DNA from: Pseudogracilibacillus sp037071985
GTDB lineage: Bacteria; Bacillota; Bacilli; Bacillales; Amphibacillaceae
Length of the DNA: 64,000 nt
Reading direction: 5' to 3'
Assembly: GCF_037071985.1 (NCBI RefSeq)
Contig: NZ_JAXHDF010000006.1
Coordinates: forward strand, 186,001-250,000
Shown: in pieces, positions 54,507 to 63,256 of the stretch
Layout: every line of letters starts with the position of its first letter
Position numbering within the stretch: position 1 is the stretch's first letter
The notes under the pieces: model-generated
Seen by the model: only the letters and a program-made list of their open reading frames with translations
Told to the model about the DNA's origin: nothing
The model's database searches: none
Position numbers and translations under genes: made by a program

Positions 54507-54529
54507 AACATTTCATTAAATGAAATGTT
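54507..54529. promoter_or_regulatory. perfect 23-bp operator-like palindrome
   Basis: Half-sites AACATTTCATT (54507-54517) and AATGAAATGTT (54519-54529) are exact inverts around one A. It sits just downstream of the likely transcription start, a repressor position. The style (GAAA/TTTC arms) is like IclR/KdgR boxes, and an IclR gene lies at the end of the cluster. Confidence 0.7.
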
Positions 54530-54532
54530 AAA

Positions 54533-54546
54533 TGGAAGCGATTTCA
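54533..54546. promoter_or_regulatory. catabolite-responsive element (cre) candidate
   Basis: TGGAAGCGATTTCA matches the cre consensus TGWNANCGNTNWCA at 13 of 14 positions and lies downstream of the promoter, a repressing site for CcpA. Confidence 0.55.
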
Positions 54547-54598
54547 ACTTTTGTCGAAAGAGGGCGGTATCTCATTAAGGTGAAAAGGAGACACGTTC

Positions 54599-56257
54599 AT
54601 GACAGTCAATAAAAAAATGATGACTGCGGCACAGGCAATAGTAACTGTTTTAAAGGATGCAGAGATAAAGCATGTGTTTTGCGTTCCTGGTGAAAGTTAT
54701 TTACCGATTTTAGATGCTTTATATGATGAATCTAGTATTCAGGTAATCTCTGCACGACATGAAGGCGGCGCTGCTTTTATGGCTGAGGGATATGCTAAGT
54801 CTACGTTAAAGCCAGGTGTAGTCTTAGCGACGAGAGGTGTAGGTGCAGCGAACTTATCAATTGGAGTGCATACAGCATTACAAGATTCTACACCGATGAT
54901 TGTATTACTTGGCCAAGTGCATAGTAAATTTAGAGGAAGGGAAGGTTTTCAAGAAGTTGATTTAGACCAATTTTTTGGACCAATTTCCAAATGGGCTGTG
55001 GAGGTTAGAGATGCGGAACGAATGCCAGAAATTATGGAAAGAGCAATTCGGGTTTCCCAATCTGGCAGGCCTGGTCCCGTTGTTATTTCCTTACCGGAAG
55101 ATGTATTACCAGTGCAAGCAGAGATGAGATTCAGAGGAGTCTTTAAAAAGCCAAGACCGGCACCTTCGCATTCAGAGGTCACAGACGTTAAACACCGATT
55201 AAAGCAAGCTAAGCGTCCTTTGTTAATAGTAGGTGGTGGAGTAAAAAGTTCCGAGGCAGAATCTGTTCTTCTTTCCTTTGCTGAAAAATTTCATCTACCT
55301 GTAATTGTAGCTTTTCGGAGACATGATGCATTCCCTCACGATCATTATTTATTTGTAGGACATTTAGGGTTAAGTACAAGTGAATACGTAAACCAAATGA
55401 TCGAGGAAGCAGACACAATTATCGCTCTAGGAACACGTTTATCTGAGGTAACGACAATAGATTATACATTACTTAAAGATCACCATTCATTAATACATAT
55501 CGACATTAATAATGAAACATTAGGTAAGGTATATAATCCGGAGATAGGGATTGTGGCAGATGTAAAGGAAGCTTTATCTGCTTTTAGTCACTTCGAAATA
55601 ACACCTATTTGGAAAGAGTGGGCAATGGAAAAGAGAGCGGCTTATGCAGAAACAAGTAAATTAAACATAATTGAATCAGATGTCATTAATAAACAAGTTA
55701 TTGCTACTATACAACGTAAGTTACCAGAAGATTCACTACTTACAAATGATGCAGGAAATTTTGCCAGCTGGATGCACAACTTCTATTTATTTAAAAAACC
55801 GCATACATATGTAGGTCCAACTTCTGGCGCAATGGGGTATGGAATGCCAGCAGCGATTGGGGCAAAGCTTGCTTTTCCTGAAAAGAAGGTAGTCGCCCTG
55901 GCAGGTGATGGCGGTTTTATGATGACTGCTAATGAACTGGAAACCGCAGTTAGATATCATATTCCGATCATTTGTCTCGTATTTAATAATAATATGTATG
56001 GAACGATACGGATGCACCAGGAGATGCATTATCCAGAAAAAGTTATCGGCACTGATTTAGGATATGTTTCTTTTAAGAAATTAGCTGAAAGTATTGGTGC
56101 CGTTGGTTATACAGTGAACAAAATCGAGGATTTTGACTCTGCGTTGCTTGAAGCATTAACAAGTGATCAAGTATCCGTTATTGAAATTATTACAGAAAAA
56201 GAACAAATCTCAGTTGCTACGACAATTCAGCAAATTAGAGAGCGAGCTAAAAATTAG
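54599..56257 (+). CDS. thiamine-pyrophosphate enzyme, acetolactate synthase/oxoacid decarboxylase-like
   Basis: 552 residues with AAAGGAG upstream. Three-domain POX/ALS family: the catalytic Glu32 in FCVPGESYLPIL, ARHEGGAAFMAEGYA, and the TPP-Mg motif starting GDG at about 436 and ending in NNNMYGT. It lacks the amino-acid biosynthesis context (no ilvN or ilvC) and instead precedes an aldehyde dehydrogenase and lysine 6-dehydrogenase, so a 2-oxo acid decarboxylase (for example 2-oxoadipate) in amino acid breakdown is more likely than acetolactate formation. The substrate is an inference. Confidence 0.8.
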   Translation: MTVNKKMMTAAQAIVTVLKDAEIKHVFCVPGESYLPILDALYDESSIQVISARHEGGAAFMAEGYAKSTLKPGVVLATRGVGAANLSIGVHTALQDSTPMIVLLGQVHSKFRGREGFQEVDLDQFFGPISKWAVEVRDAERMPEIMERAIRVSQSGRPGPVVISLPEDVLPVQAEMRFRGVFKKPRPAPSHSEVTDVKHRLKQAKRPLLIVGGGVKSSEAESVLLSFAEKFHLPVIVAFRRHDAFPHDHYLFVGHLGLSTSEYVNQMIEEADTIIALGTRLSEVTTIDYTLLKDHHSLIHIDINNETLGKVYNPEIGIVADVKEALSAFSHFEITPIWKEWAMEKRAAYAETSKLNIIESDVINKQVIATIQRKLPEDSLLTNDAGNFASWMHNFYLFKKPHTYVGPTSGAMGYGMPAAIGAKLAFPEKKVVALAGDGGFMMTANELETAVRYHIPIICLVFNNNMYGTIRMHQEMHYPEKVIGTDLGYVSFKKLAESIGAVGYTVNKIEDFDSALLEALTSDQVSVIEIITEKEQISVATTIQQIRERAKN

Positions 56258-56285
56258 TTCGATATATTTTAGAGGAGGCATTCAT

Positions 56286-57782
56286 ATGACAAAAGCATTA
56301 TTGAATGTAGAAAAACTTTCAAATTTTATTAATGGGGAATGGGAAGCTGGAAATGAATATACGGCTGTAATTAACCCAGCCACAGGCGAAGAGGTTGTTC
56401 AAGTACCTCTATCAGATGAACATTCTGTTGATAAAGCAGTTAAAGTAGCAAAAATTGCCCAAAAAGAATGGGCTCTTACGCCTGCTCCTCAACGTGCGGA
56501 AGTATTATATGAAGTTGGTAAAATCATGAAAGAAAGAAAAGAACATTTGGCAAAGTTATTAACTCTTGAAAATGGGAAAGTCCTTGAAGAGGCAAGAGGA
56601 GAAGTACAAGAAGGAATCGATATGGCATTTTATATGGCGGGAGAAGGAAGAAGACTTTTTGGCCAGACAACGAATGCAGAATTAAAGGATAAATTTGCGA
56701 TGAGTGTTCGAGCACCTATAGGTATAGTAGGTATTATTACTCCGTGGAACTTTCCGATTGCTATTGCTACATGGAAGTCCTTTCCTGCAATAATTTCAGG
56801 TAACGCTGTTATTTGGAAACCGGCAACTGAAACCCCAATAATGGCGTATGAACTTGCAAAAATATACGAAGAAGCAGGATTACCAAAAGGAATTCTCAAT
56901 GTAGTTTACGGAAAAGGGAGTACGGTAGGAGATGCAATGGTTCATCATGACGATATACGAGTTATCTCCTTTACAGGATCAAACGAAACTGGAAGCCATA
57001 TTGCCGGAGAATGTGGAAAACAATTGAAAAAGGTGTCTTTAGAATTAGGTGGTAAAAATGCAGTTATCGTGATGGATGATGCGGATATAAATTTAGCTGT
57101 AGAAGGCATCGTTTGGAGTGCGTTTGGAACGAGTGGACAGAGATGTACAGCATGTAGTCGTGTGATCGTTCATGAAGATGTTAAAGAAGAGCTTGAACAA
57201 CGACTTCAAACAGAAATGGAGAAATTAACGATTGGAAATGGTTTAGATGAGAGTGTTAAAATAGGCCCTATTATCAATAAAGCTGGGATGGAAAAAATAA
57301 AAAATTATATTGGTATCGGAAAAGATGAAGGTGCAAAACTGTTAGCAGGAGGCTATGCTTTAACTGAAGGCGAATTGGGTAAAGGAAATTATTTTGCCCC
57401 AACTTTATTTACAGATGTTACTAGTGATATGCGTATTGCACAAGAAGAAATTTTCGGTCCGGTCGTTTCATTGATACCAGTAAAATCTTTTGAAGAAGCG
57501 ATTGAAGTTAATAATAGTGTCACATATGGATTATCAAGTTCTATTTTCACACAAGATGTGAATCGTGTTTTTAAAGCACAACGAGATTTAGATACAGGAA
57601 TCGTATATGTCAATGCTGGAACTACAGGAGCTGAAATTCATTTGCCATTTGGTGGTACTAAGGGAACAGGTAATGGACATCGTGATTCAGGTGTTCAAGC
57701 ATTAGATGTATTTACAGAATGGAAAGCTGTTTATGTCGACTATAGTGGTAAGTTACAGCGTGCCCAAATTGACGTTGAATAA
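56286..57782 (+). CDS. aldehyde dehydrogenase (semialdehyde type)
   Basis: 498 residues from the ATG at 56286, 7 bases after GGAGG; the longer upstream frame overlaps the previous gene. Asn155 in IITPWNFPIA, Glu253 in SLELGGKN and Cys287 in SGQRCTACSR are intact. Between a TPP decarboxylase-like gene and lysine 6-dehydrogenase, it could oxidise aminoadipate semialdehyde, glutarate semialdehyde or both. NAD(P)-dependent, cytoplasmic. Confidence 0.88.
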   Translation: MTKALLNVEKLSNFINGEWEAGNEYTAVINPATGEEVVQVPLSDEHSVDKAVKVAKIAQKEWALTPAPQRAEVLYEVGKIMKERKEHLAKLLTLENGKVLEEARGEVQEGIDMAFYMAGEGRRLFGQTTNAELKDKFAMSVRAPIGIVGIITPWNFPIAIATWKSFPAIISGNAVIWKPATETPIMAYELAKIYEEAGLPKGILNVVYGKGSTVGDAMVHHDDIRVISFTGSNETGSHIAGECGKQLKKVSLELGGKNAVIVMDDADINLAVEGIVWSAFGTSGQRCTACSRVIVHEDVKEELEQRLQTEMEKLTIGNGLDESVKIGPIINKAGMEKIKNYIGIGKDEGAKLLAGGYALTEGELGKGNYFAPTLFTDVTSDMRIAQEEIFGPVVSLIPVKSFEEAIEVNNSVTYGLSSSIFTQDVNRVFKAQRDLDTGIVYVNAGTTGAEIHLPFGGTKGTGNGHRDSGVQALDVFTEWKAVYVDYSGKLQRAQIDVE

Positions 57783-57858
57783 AACTTCTCAGAGAAACTA
57801 ACATATTTATGACGTCCTTTATATATTAGAAGTAATGTAATCAAAAGGAGCTGATCAG

Positions 57859-59034
57859 ATGAAAGTAGGTGTATTAGGTTCAGGATTAATGGGTAAAGAA
57901 GCAGCAAGAGACTTAGTTGCGAGTGAGAAAGTTTCATATGTAGGGTTAGCTGATATAGATCTCAGCCGAGCACAGCAAGTTTGCGATATGCTTGGCTCAA
58001 CTAAACTATCTGCATATGAAGTTAATGCTGCTGATGCAATAAATTTAGCAAATTTCATGCAACAATTTGATGTAATTATTAATGCATTGTTTTATTCTTT
58101 TAATGAAATTGTAGCTCAGACTGCAATTAAGGTCGGAGTGAGTTCCGTAGATTTAGGTGGGCATATCGGACATATAACAGATAAAGTATTAGAGCTTGAT
58201 CAAGAGGCAAAAGAGAATGGGGTAGCCGTTATTCCAGACCTAGGAGTTGCGCCCGGTATGATTAATATTTTATCTGGATATGGTGCAAGTAAGCTGGATG
58301 AATTAGAATCATTAAAATTATATGTGGGAGGAATTCCATTAAATCCGGAACGTCCCCTAGAATATAATCACGTATTTTCAATGGAAGGAGTATTTGATCA
58401 CTATACAGATCCATCACTCATTATCCGGAATGGAATTAAGCAAGAAGTTCCTTCATTATCTGAAGTGGAGCGGATTTATTTTGAAAAGTTCGGTCCATTA
58501 GAAGCTTTTCACACTTCGGGTGGAACATCAACTTTATCACATTCTTATCCAAATTTAAAAACGTTAGAGTATAAAACAATCCGATATCCTGGTCACGCAG
58601 AGAAATTTCAATTACTGGTTGATTTAAATTTAACGCGCAGAGAATATGAAGTTGATGTAAATGGAGTAAAAGTGAGCCCCCGTGACGTGTTATTAAAGGT
58701 GTTAGACCCAATCGTTGAGTTGGGAGATAAAGATGATGCTGTGTTATTACGTGTACTTGTTTCTGGTAAAAAAGCCAATGAGGAAAAAACGTATGCATAT
58801 GAAATGACAACATATAAAGATCGCATTAACAATGTCACAGCAATGGCTAGAGCTACAGCTAATACAATTTCCATTGTCGCACAAATGATAGGGGACGGAA
58901 CAATTCATAAAAAAGGGGTTTATCCACCCGAGCAAATCGTACCAGGAGATCTATATATTAATGAATTAAAGAATAGAAATGTTCAAATTTTTGAAAAGGA
59001 AACAACCCAATCATCAGAGATTGCAAATGCTTGA
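57859..59034 (+). CDS. lysDH: L-lysine 6-dehydrogenase
   Basis: 391 residues after AAAAGGAG. Rossmann motif GVLGSGLMGKEAARD at the N terminus and a saccharopine-reductase-like body (DLGGHIGHITDKVLELD, IPDLGVAPGMINILSGYGAS, AFHTSGGTSTLSHSYPNL). It is closely like Geobacillus Lys6DH as I know it. It oxidises the epsilon-amino group of L-lysine to aminoadipate semialdehyde, which cyclises to piperideine-6-carboxylate. Saccharopine dehydrogenase proper is the alternative call. Confidence 0.85.
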   Translation: MKVGVLGSGLMGKEAARDLVASEKVSYVGLADIDLSRAQQVCDMLGSTKLSAYEVNAADAINLANFMQQFDVIINALFYSFNEIVAQTAIKVGVSSVDLGGHIGHITDKVLELDQEAKENGVAVIPDLGVAPGMINILSGYGASKLDELESLKLYVGGIPLNPERPLEYNHVFSMEGVFDHYTDPSLIIRNGIKQEVPSLSEVERIYFEKFGPLEAFHTSGGTSTLSHSYPNLKTLEYKTIRYPGHAEKFQLLVDLNLTRREYEVDVNGVKVSPRDVLLKVLDPIVELGDKDDAVLLRVLVSGKKANEEKTYAYEMTTYKDRINNVTAMARATANTISIVAQMIGDGTIHKKGVYPPEQIVPGDLYINELKNRNVQIFEKETTQSSEIANA

Positions 59035-59073
59035 TTTTCCCGAGGCTAGCACATAACGTAAGTCATTTTCTAC

Positions 59074-59247
59074 AAAGACGAACTATATTAGGTAAGCGTA
59101 GGAAATATACGTAGACTCCTACGGGAACAGTACGAGTCCGAAGATCCCTGTAGCGACTTGAAAAAGGAGCTACAGAAGCTGAGACCGTACCCGTGGAAAG
59201 CGGAGTATATTTCCGAAGCTGTTATAAACCTAACATAGTTCGTCTTT
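59074..59247. repeat. dispersed palindromic element, copy 3 (174 bp)
   Basis: Terminal arms AAAGACGAACTATATTAGGT (59074-59093) and ACCTAACATAGTTCGTCTTT (59228-59247) pair at 19 of 20 positions. Inside, GGAAATATACGTAGACTCC and AGCGGAGTATATTTCC plus ACGGG/CCCGT pair as well, so the element can fold end to end. Core shared with copies at 8812 and 32062. Confidence 0.75.
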
Positions 59248-59324
59248 TCTTTAATAAAAATACTTTTGCACCAGCATCAGTTTTTAATCATTTACCGTAT
59301 ATTTAATTGAAGGAAGGTATAATT

Positions 59325-60080
59325 ATGAATCAAAGTGTGATGAAAGCAGTATCCATACTTGATTTATTTATTAATGAAAAAGAATTATCTCTACAAGAAA
59401 TTGCACAGAAAGCTAATCTTCCAAAACCGACAGCATATCGCCTTCTTTCTACATTAGAAAATCATGGATTACTCTATAAGGTTAAAGAAAGTGCTCATGA
59501 CAGCAGATACGGCTTAGGATTAAAACTTTTGGAACTTGGCAATTTAGTTTCGGAAAGACTTGAACTCAGAGAGGTTGCTTTACCTCATATGGAAAAGTTA
59601 GCAGAAGAAATTAATGAAGTAATCCATCTAGTAGTCATGTATCAAAAAGAAGCAACGTATATAGAAAAAGTAAATAGTAGAAGAGCATTAAGTTTGCATA
59701 CAAAAATCGGAAGGAGTACTCCTTTATATGTCGGCTCAGGTCCTAAAATGTTACTTGCTCATTTACCAGAAGACGAACAGGAAGAATTATTAAAAGCTCC
59801 GACTTTATTTTCATTAACAAATCGTATCATTGATAAAAGGGCTTTAGTAAAAGAACTACAAGAAATTAGAAAACAGCAATTTTCTTATAGTGTAGATGAA
59901 CAAGATGCAGATACAACCGGTATTTCATTTCCCATATTTAATTATGAAAACAAAGTTGTTGCAGCATTAGCAATAAGTGGACTATCAAGCCGTTTTCAAG
60001 ATGAAAAATTAGAATTAATGAAGCGGCATGGAAGTGAAACAGCTCGGAGAATATCCAAACAACTAGGATATAAAGGATGA
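59325..60080 (+). CDS. IclR family transcriptional regulator
   Basis: 251 residues from the ATG at 59325 after AAGGAAGG; an upstream ATG has no site. N-terminal winged helix (LSLQEIAQKANLPKPTAYRL), then the GAF-like IclR effector domain (YIEKVNSRRALSLHTKIG, YSVDEQDADTTGISFPIF). Likely represses or activates the lysine-type catabolic genes. The 54507 palindrome is a candidate site. Confidence 0.9.
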   Translation: MNQSVMKAVSILDLFINEKELSLQEIAQKANLPKPTAYRLLSTLENHGLLYKVKESAHDSRYGLGLKLLELGNLVSERLELREVALPHMEKLAEEINEVIHLVVMYQKEATYIEKVNSRRALSLHTKIGRSTPLYVGSGPKMLLAHLPEDEQEELLKAPTLFSLTNRIIDKRALVKELQEIRKQQFSYSVDEQDADTTGISFPIFNYENKVVAALAISGLSSRFQDEKLELMKRHGSETARRISKQLGYKG

Positions 60081-60093
60081 TGGGGGAATGAAG

Positions 60094-60396
60094 ATGAATA
60101 CGATATTTATTGCTGGTCATGCAAGATTACCATCAGGGATGGCCGCTAAAAGTATATATGAAACGTTAACGATTACAGCTGAAATTGATAAAAAGTATGG
60201 TGTAATTGTTTCTACTAGCTGTACACTTGCCACTATCCATGCTCAAAAGTTTGTAGAGCAACTTTTACGTGGATACAGTTTACAAGATGGAATAGATGCC
60301 CCTGTAAAAAAAATCCGAGAACACTATCTTGGTAAAGCAGGAAGTGCATTGGAATCAGCTTTAAAAGATTTATATAAACAGTATGAAAAGATGTGA
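60094..60396 (+). CDS. DUF3870 domain protein
   Basis: 100 residues from the ATG at 60094, 7 bases after GGGGGA; the ATG at 60088 abuts that site. The whole protein is the DUF3870 domain (AGHARLPSGMAAKSIYETL, STSCTLATIHAQKFVEQLLRG). Starts 13 bases after iclR, so co-transcribed. The family often neighbours amino-acid and acyl-CoA catabolic genes but has no known activity. Confidence 0.8.
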   Translation: MNTIFIAGHARLPSGMAAKSIYETLTITAEIDKKYGVIVSTSCTLATIHAQKFVEQLLRGYSLQDGIDAPVKKIREHYLGKAGSALESALKDLYKQYEKM

Positions 60397-60467
60397 TACT
60401 CTATTTAGGATCCTCATTTTTTGACCATTTAGATATACAGTCTTGATGCGGACAATAAGCGTGCAAA

Positions 60468-60621
60468 GCTCTATATGAAAAGTGAACTTACGCTCTGGAA
60501 AGTGTCGCTCGATCTATGCAAAGTGAAGTTCCGCTCTGCAAAGTGAAGTCCCGCTCTGCGAAGTGTCGCTTGCTCTGTGCAAAGTAAACTCCCACTATGC
60601 AAGGTGAGCGCGCTCTGCGCC
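60468..60621. repeat. degenerate tandem repeats, about eight 18-23 bp units
   Basis: Unit consensus GCTCTGCAAAGTGAAGTCCC. Units begin at 60468, 60492, 60511, 60533, 60553, 60572, 60594 and 60612 (partial) with lengths 18-23. The array fills the gap between convergent operons and gives no plausible protein. The rest of the 60397-60804 gap has no gene I can support. Confidence 0.75.
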
Positions 60622-60752
60622 AATGCAAAAATGGTGCCAGATTCAAGGAGAGACGATTCCCTCTTGATTAAGTGATCTGAAATGAACACTTAATGGAGAG
60701 TGTAGGGTAATCGCCTCTTGCAGATTGATTGCCTTAATTAATAGATTGAGAG

Positions 60753-60788
60753 ACCAAACGTCTTTGTAGACTAAACTAGACGATTGGT
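60753..60788. terminator. hairpin downstream of the acyl-CoA dehydrogenase gene
   Basis: ACCAAACGTCT (60753-60763) pairs with AGACGATTGGT (60778-60788) with one mismatch. No good T-tract; likely ends the minus-strand operon. Confidence 0.5.
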
Positions 60789-60804
60789 TCCTTTATCTTC
60801 ATAA

Positions 60805-61998
60805 TTATGCCTCAGGCTCCCAAGCAGGTAGCATTTTATTTAAAGGTTTATCTTTTCTGTAGCCTAATACATACTCTGCTTGCATAATTGTATGAATTTC
60901 ACGTGTACCTTCATATATGACTGGTGCTTTAGAGTTTCTCAGGTAACGTTCAACTGGATATTCGTCTGAAAATCCATATGCACCATGGATTTGGACAGCA
61001 TCATCAGCTGCTTTATTGGCAAAATCACATGCTTGCCATTTGGCTAGAGAAGTTTCTCGAGTATTGCGTTTTCCTTCATTTTTTAATTCTCCGGCTCGGT
61101 ATACGAGTAGACGACTCATCTGCAAACCCGCTTCCATATTTGCTAACATTTGCTGAACGAGTTGATGTTTACCAATTGGTTTACCAAATGTCTCTCTTTC
61201 ATGGCAGTAATCGATTGATGCTTCCATACATGCCATAATTTGCCCAACAGCTCCAGCAGCAACGGTAAAACGACCATTATCAAGCGAGGCCATGGCAATT
61301 TTAAATCCCTCACCCTCTTTTCCGAGTAAATTATCTTTAGGCACTTTTAAGTTATCAAAAAATATCTCCCCTGTATTACCTGCACGAATACCTAATTTAC
61401 CTTTAATTGCTTTTGAGGAAAAACCTTCCCACTCTCTTTCCACTATAAAAGCTGAAATTCCATGATGTTTTTTAGTTTTATCTGTATATGCAAAAACTAA
61501 AAAATGATCTGCTACATCACATAAAGAAATCCAAGTTTTTTGTCCATTTAAAATATAATAATCTCCTTCTTTCACTGCTGTCGACTGCATAGCGGCAACA
61601 TCTGATCCAGCACCTGGTTCAGTTAAACCGAATGCACTGACTTTTTCTCCACGTGCCTGAGGAACGAGATATTTTTGCTTTTGTTCTTCCGTTCCCCATT
61701 GTAAAATGGACATGCTGTTTAATCCAGTGTGTACGGAAACTGCGGTTCTAAAAGCAGTGTCTCCACGTTCTAATTCTTCGCAAACGATCGCTAAAGCGTT
61801 ATAGTCCATTCCACTGCCGCCATATTTTTCGGGTATACATACACCCATTAATCCTAAATCAGCTAATTTTTTGATTATGGCCGGATCAAAATATCCTTCT
61901 CGATCCCATTTTGCAATATAAGGCATAATTTCCTGATCTACAAAACTTCTAACCGTATTCCTTAACATATTCTGTTCTTCCGTAAATTGAAAATCCAT
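60805..61998 (-). CDS. acyl-CoA dehydrogenase, glutaryl-CoA dehydrogenase-like
   Basis: 397 residues from the ATG at 61998, nine bases after AAGGAG; an ATG at 62007 abuts that site. Acyl-CoA dehydrogenase fold with FAD/substrate motifs FGLTEPGAGSDVAAM, GQKTWISLCDVADHFLVFA and the catalytic Glu363 in APVIYEGTREIHTIM, the position used by glutaryl-CoA and short-chain enzymes. The CoA-transferase gene just upstream in the operon supports a glutaryl-CoA-type substrate. Electrons go to an ETF not encoded here. Confidence 0.85.
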   Translation of the reverse strand: MDFQFTEEQNMLRNTVRSFVDQEIMPYIAKWDREGYFDPAIIKKLADLGLMGVCIPEKYGGSGMDYNALAIVCEELERGDTAFRTAVSVHTGLNSMSILQWGTEEQKQKYLVPQARGEKVSAFGLTEPGAGSDVAAMQSTAVKEGDYYILNGQKTWISLCDVADHFLVFAYTDKTKKHHGISAFIVEREWEGFSSKAIKGKLGIRAGNTGEIFFDNLKVPKDNLLGKEGEGFKIAMASLDNGRFTVAAGAVGQIMACMEASIDYCHERETFGKPIGKHQLVQQMLANMEAGLQMSRLLVYRAGELKNEGKRNTRETSLAKWQACDFANKAADDAVQIHGAYGFSDEYPVERYLRNSKAPVIYEGTREIHTIMQAEYVLGYRKDKPLNKMLPAWEPEA

Positions 61999-62015
61999 CA
62001 AACTCATCTCCTTAT

Positions 62016-63170
62016 TTATTTCTTTATTTTTTTATTTGTTTTTAAAATTTCTTCATTATGTTCTCCTAAATCAGGAGGATAGTGTCGGTAAGAAACAGGT
62101 GTTCTTGAAAAGTGAAGAGGGCTACCAATCAGTTTAATTGCACCGGCAGACGGATGCTCCATATCAATAAACATGTTTCTAAATTGAAGTTGAGGGTCGT
62201 TATACACTTGCTCTAAATCTTGAATAGGACCACAAGGGATATTAGATGTGTCACATCGCTTTTTCCAGTAAGCAGTTGACTGTTGTAAGAAAGCCCTCTG
62301 CAAAATAGGAATTAATTTTAATCGATTTTTGACCCTAGAAGGATTTGTTTGAAAGCGAGGGTCATCCGCGAGTTCATGTTGTCCGATAATCTTACATAAA
62401 CTTTGAAACTGATGATCATTTCCAACAGCTATTACCATTTCTCCATCTTTCGTAATAAAAGTTTGATAAGGAACAATATTTGCATGTTCATTACCTAATC
62501 GCTTTGGAATTTTACCATTTATCAAATAGCCACTACCTATATTAATTAACGAGCTGACAGCTGAGTCATAAAGTGAAAGATCTAATTTTTGGCCTTTGCC
62601 GGACCTTTCTCGCTCTATTAAAGCGGCTTGAATTCCAGTGCTTGCATACAAACCAGTTAATACATCGACGATAGCGACCCCTAATTTTTGAGGACCCGAT
62701 TCTTCTGTACCTGTAATACTCATTAATCCACTCATTGCTTGAATAATAAAATCATATCCTGGCATATTCTTGTAAGGTCCAGTTTCTCCAAACCCAGTAA
62801 TGGAACAATAAATGATTTTTGGGTTGATTGCTGAAAGAACAGAATAACCTAAGCCGAATCGCTCCATCGTCCCAGCTTTAAAATTATTAATAATAATATC
62901 GGAATCTAGCACAAGCTCTTTTATTTGTTGTAGACCGTAGGGAGACTTTAAATCTAGTGTAATACTTTTTTTATTACGGTTTGCACATAGATAATAGGCG
63001 CTAACCTCATTTTTAAATGGTGGTCCCCATCTTCTTGTATCATCTCCCTTATCAGGAGATTCAATTTTGATAACATCAGCACCTAAGTCACCAAGGATCA
63101 TTGTACAGTATGGACCAGCTAGAACACGAGATAAATCCAGGACTGTAATACCGTTCAGCGCTCCATTCAT
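62016..63170 (-). CDS. class III (CaiB/BaiF) CoA-transferase
   Basis: 384 residues with AAGGAGG upstream. Family motifs VLDLSRVLAGPYCTMILGDLGADVIKIE (residues 10-37), NRNKKSITLDLKS, and the conserved Asp140 in PGYDFIIQAMSGLMSITG. With the glutaryl-CoA-dehydrogenase-like gene 9 bases downstream it is a good candidate for succinyl-CoA:glutarate CoA-transferase, by analogy to SUGCT. Other dicarboxylates are possible. Confidence 0.87.
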   Translation of the reverse strand: MNGALNGITVLDLSRVLAGPYCTMILGDLGADVIKIESPDKGDDTRRWGPPFKNEVSAYYLCANRNKKSITLDLKSPYGLQQIKELVLDSDIIINNFKAGTMERFGLGYSVLSAINPKIIYCSITGFGETGPYKNMPGYDFIIQAMSGLMSITGTEESGPQKLGVAIVDVLTGLYASTGIQAALIERERSGKGQKLDLSLYDSAVSSLINIGSGYLINGKIPKRLGNEHANIVPYQTFITKDGEMVIAVGNDHQFQSLCKIIGQHELADDPRFQTNPSRVKNRLKLIPILQRAFLQQSTAYWKKRCDTSNIPCGPIQDLEQVYNDPQLQFRNMFIDMEHPSAGAIKLIGSPLHFSRTPVSYRHYPPDLGEHNEEILKTNKKIKK

Positions 63171-63204
63171 TCTATTTCACCTCCTTGTTAAAAATAAATA
63201 CAAA

Positions 63205-63256
63205 AAGCCAGTTCAAACTAACTTAAAAAAGATTTAAGTTAAGTAAGAACTGGCTT
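63205..63256 (-). terminator. terminator-like structure in the leader of the CoA-transferase gene
   Basis: On the minus strand AAGCCAGTTC (63247-63256) pairs with GAACTGGCTT (63205-63214), with inner AACTTAA/TTAAGTT pairing, followed by TTTTTGTATTTATTTTT. It lies 35 bases before the CoA-transferase ATG and no gene is upstream to terminate, which suggests attenuation. From 63257 to 63646 I see nothing else. Confidence 0.65.

Noticed and set aside
54599..56257. Biosynthetic acetolactate synthase ilvB
   Set aside because: No ilvN, ilvC or leu genes; neighbours are catabolic dehydrogenases and an IclR regulator.
60468..60621. A CRISPR array
   Set aside because: Units are directly adjacent without spacers, degenerate and of variable length, and there are no cas genes.
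60471..60689. A 72-residue minus-strand frame
   Set aside because: It reads through the degenerate tandem repeats; repetitive Ser/Leu/Ala text with no start signal.
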